DNA of 64,000 nt, taken from the NCBI GenBank assembly GCA_015055655.1, contig SVHW01000001.1, forward strand, positions 79,465-143,464, read 5' to 3'. The position numbers and the translations under genes are program-made. The notes under the pieces are model-generated. The model saw only the letters and a program-made list of their open reading frames with translations, had not been told where the DNA came from and searched no databases. The first letter of the stretch is position 1. Every line of letters starts with the position of its first letter. The stretch comes from Clostridiales bacterium (GTDB lineage Bacteria > Bacillota > Clostridia > Christensenellales > Borkfalkiaceae). Positions 1 through 8,657 of the stretch are shown piece by piece.

Positions 1-2
1 AA

Positions 3-929
3 AAAGAATATTCGGAAATATTAGGGGAAACGCTTTGCGAGCTTGCGGAAACGAATACGGATATGGCCGTTGTTTCCGCCGCAATGAAAGAAGCTTTAGG
101 TTTAGAAGAATTTTTCAAAAAATTCCCTGAAAGGGCGTTTGACGTAGGGATTTGCGAAGAAAACGCGTCTGTGCTTTGCGCGGCAATGGCGCTGGGCGGA
201 TTAAAGACGTATTACGCGATATATTCAACGTTTTTACAACGTGCGTTTGATGAAATCATCCACGATGTTTGCGCGCAAGACGCTGCGGTTACGTTTTGTA
301 TTGATAGGGCAGGCATTTCAGGGGCTGACGGTGAAACGCATCAAGGCGTTTTCGATTTATCTTACTTATCCTTAATCCCCAATCTTGCCATAGCCGTGCC
401 TAAAGACACGGAAGAATTAAAATCTTTCTTGCGATTTAGCGCCACTTATTCGCATCCGCTTGCAATTCGCTATCCTCGTTCCGGCAAAGTTCTTTTTGAT
501 TCAAACGATACCAAAATCGAGCTTGGAAAATGGGAATATTTACGTCAACATCCTATTGCAAACGCAACAATTATCGCCGCGGGGGAACGCAGCCTTATTA
601 TTGCAATGAAAATCAGCCAAAATCTGGCGGAAAAAGGGATGAAAATTGACGTTGTTAATGCGCGTTTTGTTAAACCGTTAGATATTGAGTTACTGCAAAA
701 TTTACAAACCGAACACATTGTAACCATTGAAGATAACGTATTTTTAGGCGGTTTAGGTTCATTGATTAACGGACAGCTTATTGCAATGAATAAACCTTGT
801 AAAATAAAGAATTTTGCTTATCGTGACGAATTTATCCCACAAGGCAAAGTAGGGCAATTACAATGCGAATACGGGGTTAGCTGTACGGATATTGAAAACT
901 ATCTTTTAAACGTTTATGAGAGCAGATAA
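3..929 (+). CDS. dxs: 1-deoxy-D-xylulose-5-phosphate synthase, C-terminal part (5' truncated by window edge)
   Basis: Thiamine-diphosphate enzyme that condenses pyruvate and glyceraldehyde-3-phosphate in the first step of the MEP isoprenoid pathway. The open frame enters from the window edge, so only the last ~308 residues are present. The pyrimidine-binding transketolase domain shows the DXS hallmarks FPERAFDVGI, AIYSTFLQRAFDEIIHDV, IDRAGISGADGETHQG and FDLSYL, followed by the C-terminal transketolase domain. The stop overlaps the tlyA start by 14 bp, indicating translational coupling in the dxs-tlyA-nadK-argR-recN block. The first ATG in view (63) is internal to the gene and is not a start. 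Confidence 0.95.
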   Translation, partial: KEYSEILGETLCELAETNTDMAVVSAAMKEALGLEEFFKKFPERAFDVGICEENASVLCAAMALGGLKTYYAIYSTFLQRAFDEIIHDVCAQDAAVTFCIDRAGISGADGETHQGVFDLSYLSLIPNLAIAVPKDTEELKSFLRFSATYSHPLAIRYPRSGKVLFDSNDTKIELGKWEYLRQHPIANATIIAAGERSLIIAMKISQNLAEKGMKIDVVNARFVKPLDIELLQNLQTEHIVTIEDNVFLGGLGSLINGQLIAMNKPCKIKNFAYRDEFIPQGKVGQLQCEYGVSCTDIENYLLNVYESR

Positions 930-1758
930 GTTTTTTGCAGAAAAATTTAATTCTCGGACGAAAGCTGCGGAAGCTATTGAAAAAGGGTTAATTCTTGTCA
1001 ACGGCAAAACTATCAAACCCAAAGACGACATAAAAGAGACGGATGAAGTTTTATTTATAGAACCAAAACAACAATTCGTTTCCAACGGTGGATACAAGCT
1101 TGCAAGAGCAATCGAAGTTTTTGATATTTCTTGTAAGGAAAAGATTTTTGTGGACCTTGGTGCAAGCACGGGCGGATTTACCGATTGCTTATTGCAAAAC
1201 GGAGCAAAAAAAGTATATGCGGTGGACGTTGGAGAAAGTCTATTACACGATTCGCTTTTGCAAAATACAAAAATCGTACAGATGAATAACACCAACGCTC
1301 GATATTTAACGAAAAACGATTTTAACGACGCGATAGACGGCGTAGTCACCGACGTCAGTTTTATCTCTTTGCGATTGATTTTTCCTACGATTAAAAATAT
1401 ATTGAAGGATAACGGCGAAGCCGTTGTTTTGGTAAAGCCGCAATTTGAATGTGAAAATAAAAATATTGGAAAAAGTGGCATCGTTCATCCTTCCGCGCAC
1501 GCAAAAATCGTTAAAAAGGTGTTAGGCTACGCCACGGAAAACGGCTTGTATCCGTTAGGGATTACCAATGCGCCGATACGTAAAGGGAAAAACGTTGAAT
1601 ACGTACTGTGGTTAAAACCGAATTATCAAGATGCAGCAAGCGTATCTTATATCGTAAACGAAGTAAAAAATATAGTATCTAACGAAATAACGGAAAAAAA
1701 TACGAAAGAGAATAGCCTTGGGGGAAATAACGATGAAAATCGGGGTACTTGGCAATAA
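916..1758 (+). CDS. tlyA: TlyA family rRNA 2'-O-methyltransferase (S4 domain + FtsJ-like domain)
   Basis: Predicted SAM-dependent methyltransferase that 2'-O-methylates rRNA in the ribosome. Residues ~1-60 form an S4 RNA-binding domain (RADKFFAEK...SRTKAAEAIEKGLILVNG). An FtsJ/RrmJ-type methyltransferase follows, with SAM motif I FVDLGASTGGFTDCLLQNGA and the downstream VTDVSFISL motif. Length (280 aa) is normal for the family. It overlaps dxs by 14 bp and nadK by 26 bp, so it is part of the same message. The last ~25 residues are a low-complexity tail that encodes the nadK ribosome-binding site. Confidence 0.95.
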   Translation: MRADKFFAEKFNSRTKAAEAIEKGLILVNGKTIKPKDDIKETDEVLFIEPKQQFVSNGGYKLARAIEVFDISCKEKIFVDLGASTGGFTDCLLQNGAKKVYAVDVGESLLHDSLLQNTKIVQMNNTNARYLTKNDFNDAIDGVVTDVSFISLRLIFPTIKNILKDNGEAVVLVKPQFECENKNIGKSGIVHPSAHAKIVKKVLGYATENGLYPLGITNAPIRKGKNVEYVLWLKPNYQDAASVSYIVNEVKNIVSNEITEKNTKENSLGGNNDENRGTWQ

Positions 1759-2539
1759 AAACAAAGTAAAAGACGAAAAAACCGTTGCGGAAATCATAGG
1801 TTTTTTGGAAGAAGTCGGTTATCAAACCGTACGTTTTTTTACACCGTCGGAAATTGACGGAGTAGACGTTTTAATCGTGCTTGGCGGAGATGGAGCTATT
1901 TTACACTCTGCGGTTATCGCTGCGCGAAAAAACATCAAAATTATTGGCATCAATTACGGCAATCTCGGCTTTTTAACCGAATATGAAAAAGATGAAAGAG
2001 CGAGAATTAAAGAGCTCCTTTCTCAATTGGAAAAAGGAAATTGCCGAATTTTAAAACGTAGCCTTTTGCAGGTAGAAGTTTTAGGACAAACCTTTTATGC
2101 GCTCAATGAAATCGCGCTTCAGCGCGATAACGGTTTACACGCGAAGAAAAGCTCTCAAATATTACGCTTACAAGTGGATACGAGAGAGGGCTCGGACGTG
2201 ATTGCCGGCGACGGATTATTGTTCTGTACACCAACGGGCTCGACGGCGTATTCGCTTTCCGCTGGCGGCGCAATTTTGACGCCGGAAGTTCCCGTATATA
2301 TGATGACGCCGATTTGCGCTTTCTCTATGCGTACAAGGCCAATCGTATTTGCTGACTGTGAAGAAATCACTGTAAAAATCGTTAGAGGGAAATCTATCGT
2401 ACTTTGTGATGGAGTCGCCATTGCGCAATTCCCGGAAAATACGGAAATTCGAATTAAAAAAGCGCCTTTTACGGCAGATTTTCCCGTTAGAGAGGGTTCG
2501 GATTTCTTCGCCAAGGTTCGCAATAAATTAAACGCTTAA
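1733..2539 (+). CDS. nadK: NAD kinase
   Basis: ATP/polyphosphate-NAD kinase making NADP. The family signatures are present: GGDGA in LIVLGGDGAILHSA, the NE dyad in ALNEIALQRD, and TPTGSTAYSLSAGG. I place the start at ATG 1733 because GGGGG (1720-1724) lies 8 nt upstream; an in-frame TTG at 1718 lies on that ribosome-binding site and is unlikely to be used. The start lies inside the tlyA 3' end, consistent with coupling. The protein is cytosolic, ~268 aa, with no sign of damage. Confidence 0.95.
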   Translation: MKIGVLGNKNKVKDEKTVAEIIGFLEEVGYQTVRFFTPSEIDGVDVLIVLGGDGAILHSAVIAARKNIKIIGINYGNLGFLTEYEKDERARIKELLSQLEKGNCRILKRSLLQVEVLGQTFYALNEIALQRDNGLHAKKSSQILRLQVDTREGSDVIAGDGLLFCTPTGSTAYSLSAGGAILTPEVPVYMMTPICAFSMRTRPIVFADCEEITVKIVRGKSIVLCDGVAIAQFPENTEIRIKKAPFTADFPVREGSDFFAKVRNKLNA

Positions 2540-2571
2540 AGACACGATACGGAAAATAAGAGGGAAGAAAA

Positions 2572-3024
2572 ATGTTACGTTCAGCTAGACACGCAAAAAT
2601 TTTAGAAATTATTACGCATAAGGAAATTGAAACGCAGGAAGAGCTTTGTGCGGAGCTCAACGCATTAAATCTTGTCGTAACGCAAGCGACAATTTCGCGT
2701 GATATTCGCGATTTACATTTATTCAAAGTTGCAGGTATTGAAAAGAAATACCGTTATGCGTATATCAACGACGGAGAAAACGAAATTTCTCCTAAAATGA
2801 AGAGTTTATTTCGCGATTGCGTAGTATTTGTACGCGCAGCAAAAAATCTTGTCGTTGTAAAAACGTTGGCAGGTAACGGCGCAAACGCTGGCGCGGTTGT
2901 CGATAAACTGAATTATGAGGGAATCGTAGGCTCGGTTGCAGGGGACGATACGCTGTTAATCGTTTGTGAAACGGACGACGCGGCAATTGCTGTCGTTGAA
3001 AAAATCAAAGAATTTTTGAAATAA
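2572..3024 (+). CDS. argR: Arginine repressor ArgR
   Basis: Hexameric arginine-responsive regulator of arginine biosynthesis and catabolism. The N-terminal winged helix contains ITHKEIETQEELCAEL and the ArgR signature VTQATISRDIRDLHLFK. The C-terminal oligomerisation/arginine-binding domain contains VVVKTLAGNGANAGAVVDKL and the GDDTLLIV segment. The length of 150 aa is standard. A ribosome-binding site (GAGGGAAG) precedes ATG 2572. It is 32 bp downstream of nadK and 24 bp upstream of recN, the conserved clostridial order. No arginine genes lie nearby, so it probably acts in trans. Confidence 0.95.
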   Translation: MLRSARHAKILEIITHKEIETQEELCAELNALNLVVTQATISRDIRDLHLFKVAGIEKKYRYAYINDGENEISPKMKSLFRDCVVFVRAAKNLVVVKTLAGNGANAGAVVDKLNYEGIVGSVAGDDTLLIVCETDDAAIAVVEKIKEFLK

Positions 3025-3048
3025 TCGGTAAAAAGGCAAAACGACGAT

Positions 3049-4746
3049 ATGTTATCCAGGTTAACGATAAAAAACGTTGCGTTAATTGAAAACGCTGATA
3101 TAACGTTTGGCAACGGGCTGAACGTGCTTTCGGGCGAAACGGGTGCTGGTAAATCAGTAATACTTGATTCTATCAACTTTGTTTTGGGTGCGAAAGCGGA
3201 TAGGAGTATGATACGCTTTGGGGAAACGGAGTGTTTCGTTAAAGCGGAGTTTATCGTACCTGAAAACGCGCGCGCGGTGCAAGTGTTACGTGAAATGGAT
3301 ATTGACAGCGACGGGGAAATCGTCATATCAAGAAAGTTTGCCGATACGGGCAAAAATGCAGTAAAAATCAATGGAAACACCGTAACTACGACGATGCTTC
3401 GACAAGTTACTGATTCTCTAGTGGACGTACACGGACAAAGTGAACACTTCTTTCTGTTAAAAGAAAGCAATCAATTAAAAACGTTGGACAACGTCGTTGG
3501 GGCAGAATTGGTAGAAAAAAAATCCGCTTTAACCGAATTATTAAAGAAGAAGAAGGATATTTTATCGCAAATTGCTTTGCTTGGCGGCGATGAACAAGAA
3601 CGCACCCGTCGATTAGACGTATTGTCTTTTCAAATCAACGAAATCACTTCCGTTGATATTCAAGAAAACGAAGAAGAAGAACTTCTCACAAAACGCAATA
3701 AAATCAATAATCTGGAAAAAATTATTCTTTCCGTTCGTGACGCTATGAGCGTCGTTTCGGGGGAATTGGGCGTATTAGACGGATTACGTACGGCAAAACG
3801 TTCAATCAGCGCAATATCCAATTTAGACGCAAGTTATGAAGACATTTGCGATAAATTAGACGGCATTGCCAGTGATTGCGAAGACGTAGCCGATACGCTG
3901 TATGATATGAGTGAAGAGCTGTATTTCGACGAAAACGAAGCGGAAGAAGTAGAGAATAGATTAGACGCAATCCGTTCGTTAAAGCGCAAATATGGCGCAA
4001 ATAAAAAGGAAATAGACGCGTATTTAGAAAAAATCCAAGCGGAATTTGATTTATTATCCGATTGCGAAGGGCAATACGCCGTTTTAACGGCAGAGAAAGA
4101 GAAAACGGATAAGAAAATATACGCCGTTTGCAGAGAAATGACTGCGTTGCGTAAAACGCACGGCGACGCTTTTTGCCAACGCGTTACGGACGAATTAAAG
4201 ACGCTAAATATTGCCAGCGCACAATTCTCTATCCAGTTTACGCCTTACGAAAATACGGACGTAGATAGAGCGAATAGCAGCGGTTTGGATTCCATTTGTT
4301 TCTTGTTCTCAGCAAACGCAGGCGAACCGTTAAAACCGCTTGGGAAAATTATCAGCGGTGGTGAAATGAGTCGTTTTATGCTTGCCATTAAAACGCAGCT
4401 TTCCAACGTAAATGAAATTTCCACCTACATTTTTGACGAAATTGATGCTGGTATCAGCGGAAAAACAGCCAAAGTCGTGGGAGAAAAATTGGCGAAAATC
4501 GCAAAAAACACGCAAATCATTGCCGTATCTCATTTGGCGCAAATTGCCGTGATGAGCGACGACGAATTTTTAATTGAAAAACGGGAAGAAAACGGCAAAA
4601 CGTTAACAAACGTTTTTGCTTTAACGGAAACGACCAAGCTGCAAGAAATCGTGCGCTTGCTTGGCGGTAATGATAACGACGAATACGCAAACAAACACGC
4701 CCAAGAACTTCTTTCTTCGGCAAAAAACTATAAAAACACACTTTAA
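3049..4746 (+). CDS. recN: DNA repair protein RecN
   Basis: SMC-like ATPase acting early in double-strand-break repair. The N-terminal Walker A is SGETGAGKSVILDSI. A long central coiled coil follows (roughly residues 150-370). The C-terminal half carries the ABC signature ISGGEMSRFMLAIK, Walker B TYIFDEIDAGISGKTA and the switch histidine region IAVSHLAQIA. Its 565 aa match the family. The gene sits in the usual place between argR and spoIVB. RecN is often SOS-controlled, but I see no LexA-like box just upstream, and it appears to be transcribed from further up. Confidence 0.96.
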   Translation: MLSRLTIKNVALIENADITFGNGLNVLSGETGAGKSVILDSINFVLGAKADRSMIRFGETECFVKAEFIVPENARAVQVLREMDIDSDGEIVISRKFADTGKNAVKINGNTVTTTMLRQVTDSLVDVHGQSEHFFLLKESNQLKTLDNVVGAELVEKKSALTELLKKKKDILSQIALLGGDEQERTRRLDVLSFQINEITSVDIQENEEEELLTKRNKINNLEKIILSVRDAMSVVSGELGVLDGLRTAKRSISAISNLDASYEDICDKLDGIASDCEDVADTLYDMSEELYFDENEAEEVENRLDAIRSLKRKYGANKKEIDAYLEKIQAEFDLLSDCEGQYAVLTAEKEKTDKKIYAVCREMTALRKTHGDAFCQRVTDELKTLNIASAQFSIQFTPYENTDVDRANSSGLDSICFLFSANAGEPLKPLGKIISGGEMSRFMLAIKTQLSNVNEISTYIFDEIDAGISGKTAKVVGEKLAKIAKNTQIIAVSHLAQIAVMSDDEFLIEKREENGKTLTNVFALTETTKLQEIVRLLGGNDNDEYANKHAQELLSSAKNYKNTL

Positions 4747-4808
4747 AATTCATTTAAACGAATAAAAACGCTCAATTTGCGCAAAGTAACCTATAAACGG
4801 GGGGAATT

Positions 4809-5825
4809 ATGCGTAAATTGAGTTTTTTTGTTATTGGAGTGATTTCCTGCGCATTTTTTGTCGGTAGTAATATCAATAATAAGGATATTACAGCAAAGGC
4901 GGAGGAATCGCCAACGGTATATATCGGCGGTATGACGGCAGGTTTTACCTTAAAATCAGGCGGAGTACAAGTCGTTGGATTAAGTGAAGTAAAAACGGAC
5001 AATGGTTTACGCTCTCCTTCGTTAAACGCGGGGCTTCGTACGGGGGATAAAATCATTAAAGTTAACGATATCGCGATTGATAGCATTGAAATGTTGAATA
5101 AAGCGGTTGAAAAAAGCAAAGGGAAAGAAATCTCCATTACGCTTGAACGAAATAACGAAACCATCAATATTTCTTTGTCGCCTGTTAAAGATAAGACGTC
5201 AAATCAATATAAAATAGGTATTTTGGCGCGTGATAGTGTTTCAGGAATTGGCACGGTGACGTACGTCGATAAAACGAATAACCGATTTGGCGCGTTAGGT
5301 CACTCTGTCGTAGGAGAAAATAAACAAGAACTAAAGATTGCCGAATCTTACATTTATTCTTGTAGCATCGTAGGTGTCAGTAAAGGGGTTCGAGGGAAAG
5401 CAGGCGAGCTTCGAGGTATGTTTTTAAACGATAAAACGCTTGGAAAAGCGGAAAAATTATGTCATTGCGGCATTTATGGCACGATTTCCAGCGATTTTCC
5501 TACTGATAATTTAAAACGTACGGTTATCGATTCAAAAAGTGTTGCGCCCGGAAAAGCTTTTATTTATTCTACGATAAACGGTACGCAGCCGCAACGTTAC
5601 GATATAGAAATCGTAAAAGTAGATAAAAACAACAAGGAAAATAAAAATTATGTTATCAAAATAACCGATTCTGCCTTAATCGAACAAACCGGTGGCATCG
5701 TACAAGGGATGAGCGGTAGTCCAATTATACAAAATAATAAACTAGTGGGCGCAATTACACACGTTTTTGTCAATGACCCTACGCGAGGATATGGCATTGA
5801 TATTGAAACTATGGCGAAAGAATAA
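4809..5825 (+). CDS. spoIVB: SpoIVB sporulation signalling serine peptidase (S55, PDZ)
   Basis: In sporulating Firmicutes SpoIVB is secreted from the forespore and cleaves SpoIVFA to trigger pro-SigK processing. Visible here are an N-terminal hydrophobic signal/anchor (residues ~4-22), a PDZ domain (~50-120, SLNAGLRTGDKIIKVNDIAI) and the S55 protease domain with catalytic His in RFGALGHSV and Ser in QGMSGSPIIQNNKLVGAITH. At 338 aa it is shorter than the Bacillus protein, mostly in the N-terminal linker, but both catalytic residues are kept. ATG 4809 follows GGGGGGAA. In most relatives spo0A comes next; here a D,D-carboxypeptidase does. Confidence 0.95.
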   Translation: MRKLSFFVIGVISCAFFVGSNINNKDITAKAEESPTVYIGGMTAGFTLKSGGVQVVGLSEVKTDNGLRSPSLNAGLRTGDKIIKVNDIAIDSIEMLNKAVEKSKGKEISITLERNNETINISLSPVKDKTSNQYKIGILARDSVSGIGTVTYVDKTNNRFGALGHSVVGENKQELKIAESYIYSCSIVGVSKGVRGKAGELRGMFLNDKTLGKAEKLCHCGIYGTISSDFPTDNLKRTVIDSKSVAPGKAFIYSTINGTQPQRYDIEIVKVDKNNKENKNYVIKITDSALIEQTGGIVQGMSGSPIIQNNKLVGAITHVFVNDPTRGYGIDIETMAKE

Positions 5826-5828
5826 ATT

Positions 5829-5866
5829 TTACTATGCGTCACATAATTATTATGTTTGACGTAGTA
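5829..5866. repeat. Imperfect 38-bp palindrome between spoIVB and the carboxypeptidase
   Basis: The left arm TTACTATGCGTCACATAAT and the right arm (read in reverse complement, TTACTACGTCAAACATAAT) match over nearly their whole length. The left arm shares TATGCGTNACATAA with a sequence at 25406-25419 upstream of the glycogen operon. It could be a weak terminator of spoIVB, an operator, or the remnant of a repeat. Confidence 0.4.
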
Positions 5867-5895
5867 ATGAGATTGTATTAAAAGGGGGAAATAAC

Positions 5896-7116
5896 GTGAA
5901 AAAGACCAAAATTGCCGCCTTTTTGGCGGTTGGCTTGTGTTTAGGGATGGTAGGTGGACAAATACAAGAAAAGCACGCAGCTGCGCACGTAAATGATAAA
6001 TATATAGCCGCGAAAGCAATAGAAACGTCAAATACTCTGCCGACGGATTTAAAAATAAGAGCGAAATCGGCATATTTAATGGATTTTTATTCGGGAACGC
6101 CCGTTTATTCGCAAAATGAAAAAGAGCATTTGCCCATTGCAAGTATGTGTAAAATTATGACGCTTATTTTGACGTTTGACGCGATTCACGCTGGGACATT
6201 GGAGATAGACGAGGAAGTTATTGTCAGCGAAAAAGCGGCGTCGATGGGTGGTTCGCAAGTGTTTTTAGAGGCAAATGCAAAATATAAAGTTCGTGAATTG
6301 ATTAAAAGTATCGTCGTATGCTCTGCAAATGATAGTTGCGTCGCGCTTGCGGAACGAATTTGCGGTAGTGAAAGCGTTTTTACAGATAAAATGAATCAAA
6401 AAGCCAAAGAAATTGGCGCAAACGATACGCTTTTCGCAAATTGCACAGGGCTTCCCAAAGAACCGCAGTATTCTTGCGCAAAAGACGTGGGAATTATGTT
6501 AAAGGAATTATTAAAAAACGAAGAATATTTTCAATTTGGCAAGGTTTGGATGGATAAATTTGCGCATCCAGAAGGTAGATATACTGAAATTACAAATACG
6601 AATAAATTGGTTCGGTTTTACGAAGGCTGTGACGGCGGAAAAACGGGATTTACCAATCAAGCCGGTTTTTGTCTTGCCGCCACGGCAAAACGTGGGGATT
6701 TACGGGTGATTTCCGTGATAATTGGGGCTGAAAACAGCGTAAATCGATTTGAAGACACAAAAACTTTATTTAATTATGCTTTTGCCAATTATTGTTTAAC
6801 GCCTATCGTAGAAGCAAACGTCGTTATCGATAAACAACTTTATGTCAATGGCGGCAAAGAAAAAGCGATAAACGTGTATCCGGAACGCAATGCGTATATT
6901 TTTAGTAAACGAGGCGAAAAACCTATTGTTACAATTGAAACCGTACTTGAAAAAGCGACTGCGCCAATCAAAAAAGGAACAAAAGTGGGGGAAATACAAA
7001 TATTTAAAGACGGCGTGGAAATTGATAGAATCAATTTATTGGCTGAAAAGGATATTTCCAAAGCCAATTTCTTCGATAGATTACAAGACGTTGCGCAAGA
7101 TTGGAATAAACGTTAA
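5896..7116 (+). CDS. D-alanyl-D-alanine carboxypeptidase, DacF-like (serine type, S11)
   Basis: Penicillin-binding protein that trims the terminal D-Ala from peptidoglycan stem peptides outside the membrane. A signal sequence (KIAAFLAVGLCLGMVGG) is followed by the S11 catalytic motifs SMCK (SxxK), SAN (SxN) and KTG in DGGKTGFTNQAG, then a C-terminal beta domain. The start is GTG 5896 with AAAGGGGGAA at ideal spacing. In Bacillus the forespore carboxypeptidase DacF shapes spore cortex; the position directly after spoIVB suggests a sporulation role here, which is inference. The C-terminal amphipathic anchor is not obvious. Confidence 0.88.
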   Translation: MKKTKIAAFLAVGLCLGMVGGQIQEKHAAAHVNDKYIAAKAIETSNTLPTDLKIRAKSAYLMDFYSGTPVYSQNEKEHLPIASMCKIMTLILTFDAIHAGTLEIDEEVIVSEKAASMGGSQVFLEANAKYKVRELIKSIVVCSANDSCVALAERICGSESVFTDKMNQKAKEIGANDTLFANCTGLPKEPQYSCAKDVGIMLKELLKNEEYFQFGKVWMDKFAHPEGRYTEITNTNKLVRFYEGCDGGKTGFTNQAGFCLAATAKRGDLRVISVIIGAENSVNRFEDTKTLFNYAFANYCLTPIVEANVVIDKQLYVNGGKEKAINVYPERNAYIFSKRGEKPIVTIETVLEKATAPIKKGTKVGEIQIFKDGVEIDRINLLAEKDISKANFFDRLQDVAQDWNKR

Positions 7117-7140
7117 ACGATAATAATTTTTAAATTGTAT

Positions 7141-7170
7141 CCGTTTTTGCAAAATTTATTGCAAAAACGG
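7141..7170 (+). terminator. Intrinsic terminator after the DacF-like gene
   Basis: Perfect 10-bp stem CCGTTTTTGC / GCAAAAACGG with a 10-nt loop, followed by ATTTTATT. It ends the first plus-strand block 31 bp before the lysA promoter. Confidence 0.75.
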
Positions 7171-7200
7171 ATTTTATTCGTGAAAAACGGCTCTCGTTTC

Positions 7201-7229
7201 TTGCAATTTCTCGAGAAATTTGATACAAT
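7201..7229 (+). promoter_or_regulatory. lysA promoter with a 16-bp perfect palindrome in its spacer
   Basis: The -35 is TTGCAA (7201-7206) and the -10 is TACAAT (7224-7229), 17 bp apart. The spacer is occupied by the perfect palindrome AATTTCTCGAGAAATT (7205-7220), an operator-like sequence placed where a bound repressor would block RNA polymerase. No lysine riboswitch or T-box can be recognised in the short (~30 nt) leader. Confidence 0.65.
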
Positions 7230-7265
7230 AAATACGTACTTTTATTTCAAGGAAATAAAACCGCT

Positions 7266-8606
7266 ATGAACGAAAGAGAAACGTTAAAAATCAACGCAAA
7301 AGGGCATTTAGAAATCGGTGGGGCAGATTGTGTAGAACTTGCCCAAGATTTTGGTACGCCTTTGTACGTCTTTGACGAAGCGTATATCCGCAAAATGATG
7401 CGTATTTATAAAGACACGCTTGCAACGCACTACGAGGGAAAAGGATTGGTATTATATGCGTCAAAAGCTTTTTCCTGTCAAGCGATTTATCGCATAGCCG
7501 ACGAAGAAAATATCGGTATTGACGTTGTTTCGGGCGGAGAATTATATACGGCGTTACAAGCAGGTTTCCCAGCAGAAAAAATTTATATGCACGGGAATAA
7601 CAAGCTTCCGTATGAAATCGGCGAGGCGTTAGATGCAAAAATTGGTTGTATCGTAGCCGACGCATATTCCGAATTGGATAAAATCGACGCCGAAGCGCAA
7701 AAACGTGGAATCATTCAAAAGGTTCTTCTCCGTATCAATCCCGGAATTGAAGCGCATACGCACGCTTTTGTACAAACGGCAACTACGGATAGTAAGTTTG
7801 GATTTTCCATTGCTGACGGTACGGCGGAAAACGCCACTAAATACGCTATGCAAAAGAAAAATTTGCATTTAGCGGGATATCATTGTCACATTGGCTCTCA
7901 AATTTTTGAAAAACAGTCGTTTGTACTTGCCGTTGAAAAATGTATGACGTTCGCAGCAAAAATGCGAGATGCTCTTCATTTTAAATTAGAAACGTTGAAT
8001 CTTGGCGGTGGTTTTGGGATTTGGTATACCGATGAAGACCGTAAAATCCCTGCCGAAGGCTATGCAGAATATTTAGAAGCGTTACTTGCAGCCGTGAAAG
8101 AAAAAGCCGTAGAGTACAAACTGGACCTTCCGTTTTTGCTTATTGAACCCGGTAGGTCTATCGTTGGAGAGGCAGGCGTTACGTTATATACGGTGGGGGC
8201 GATTAAAGAAATCCCTTCCGTAAAAAAATACGTTGCCATCGACGGCGGTATGTTTGACAATCCCAGATACGCCTTATATCAATCGAAATATACACCCATA
8301 CTTGCCAATAGAGCAAACGAAGAACCGACGGAAATCGTATCTATTGCAGGAAAATGTTGTGAAAGCGGTGATATTATTGCTGTAAACGTTTCGCTGCCAC
8401 AAGCGCGCGAAGGGGATATTCTTGCCGTACTTTCTACAGGGGCGTACAATTATTCAATGGCAATGAATTATAATAGAAATAAAATTCCGCCTTGTATTTT
8501 AGTCAACGACGGGAAAGCGGAATATATCGTACGGCCGCAAACCTACGAAGATATCAATCGCAATGACGTTATTCCCACAAGATTATTAAAAAAAGAAAAT
8601 CAATAA
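7266..8606 (+). CDS. lysA: Diaminopimelate decarboxylase
   Basis: PLP-dependent fold-III decarboxylase converting meso-diaminopimelate to L-lysine. Seen in the sequence: the PLP lysine in VLYASKAFSCQAIYRI, HCHIGSQI, the phosphate-binding LNLGGGFGIWY, IEPGRSIVGEAG and the C-terminal active-site CCESGD motif. Its 446 aa are typical. ATG 7266 is preceded by AAGGAA. It is probably monocistronic or weakly linked to scpAB, 51 bp downstream, which has its own strong ribosome-binding site. Confidence 0.95.
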   Translation: MNERETLKINAKGHLEIGGADCVELAQDFGTPLYVFDEAYIRKMMRIYKDTLATHYEGKGLVLYASKAFSCQAIYRIADEENIGIDVVSGGELYTALQAGFPAEKIYMHGNNKLPYEIGEALDAKIGCIVADAYSELDKIDAEAQKRGIIQKVLLRINPGIEAHTHAFVQTATTDSKFGFSIADGTAENATKYAMQKKNLHLAGYHCHIGSQIFEKQSFVLAVEKCMTFAAKMRDALHFKLETLNLGGGFGIWYTDEDRKIPAEGYAEYLEALLAAVKEKAVEYKLDLPFLLIEPGRSIVGEAGVTLYTVGAIKEIPSVKKYVAIDGGMFDNPRYALYQSKYTPILANRANEEPTEIVSIAGKCCESGDIIAVNVSLPQAREGDILAVLSTGAYNYSMAMNYNRNKIPPCILVNDGKAEYIVRPQTYEDINRNDVIPTRLLKKENQ

Positions 8607-8657
8607 TTCTTGAGGTCATACGAAAAATTTTTAATATTTCGCTAAGGAGATAGTATT

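Noticed and set aside
7117..7265. Lysine riboswitch or T-box before lysA
   Set aside because: The predicted leader is ~30 nt, far too short, and no T-box or L-box core sequence is present.
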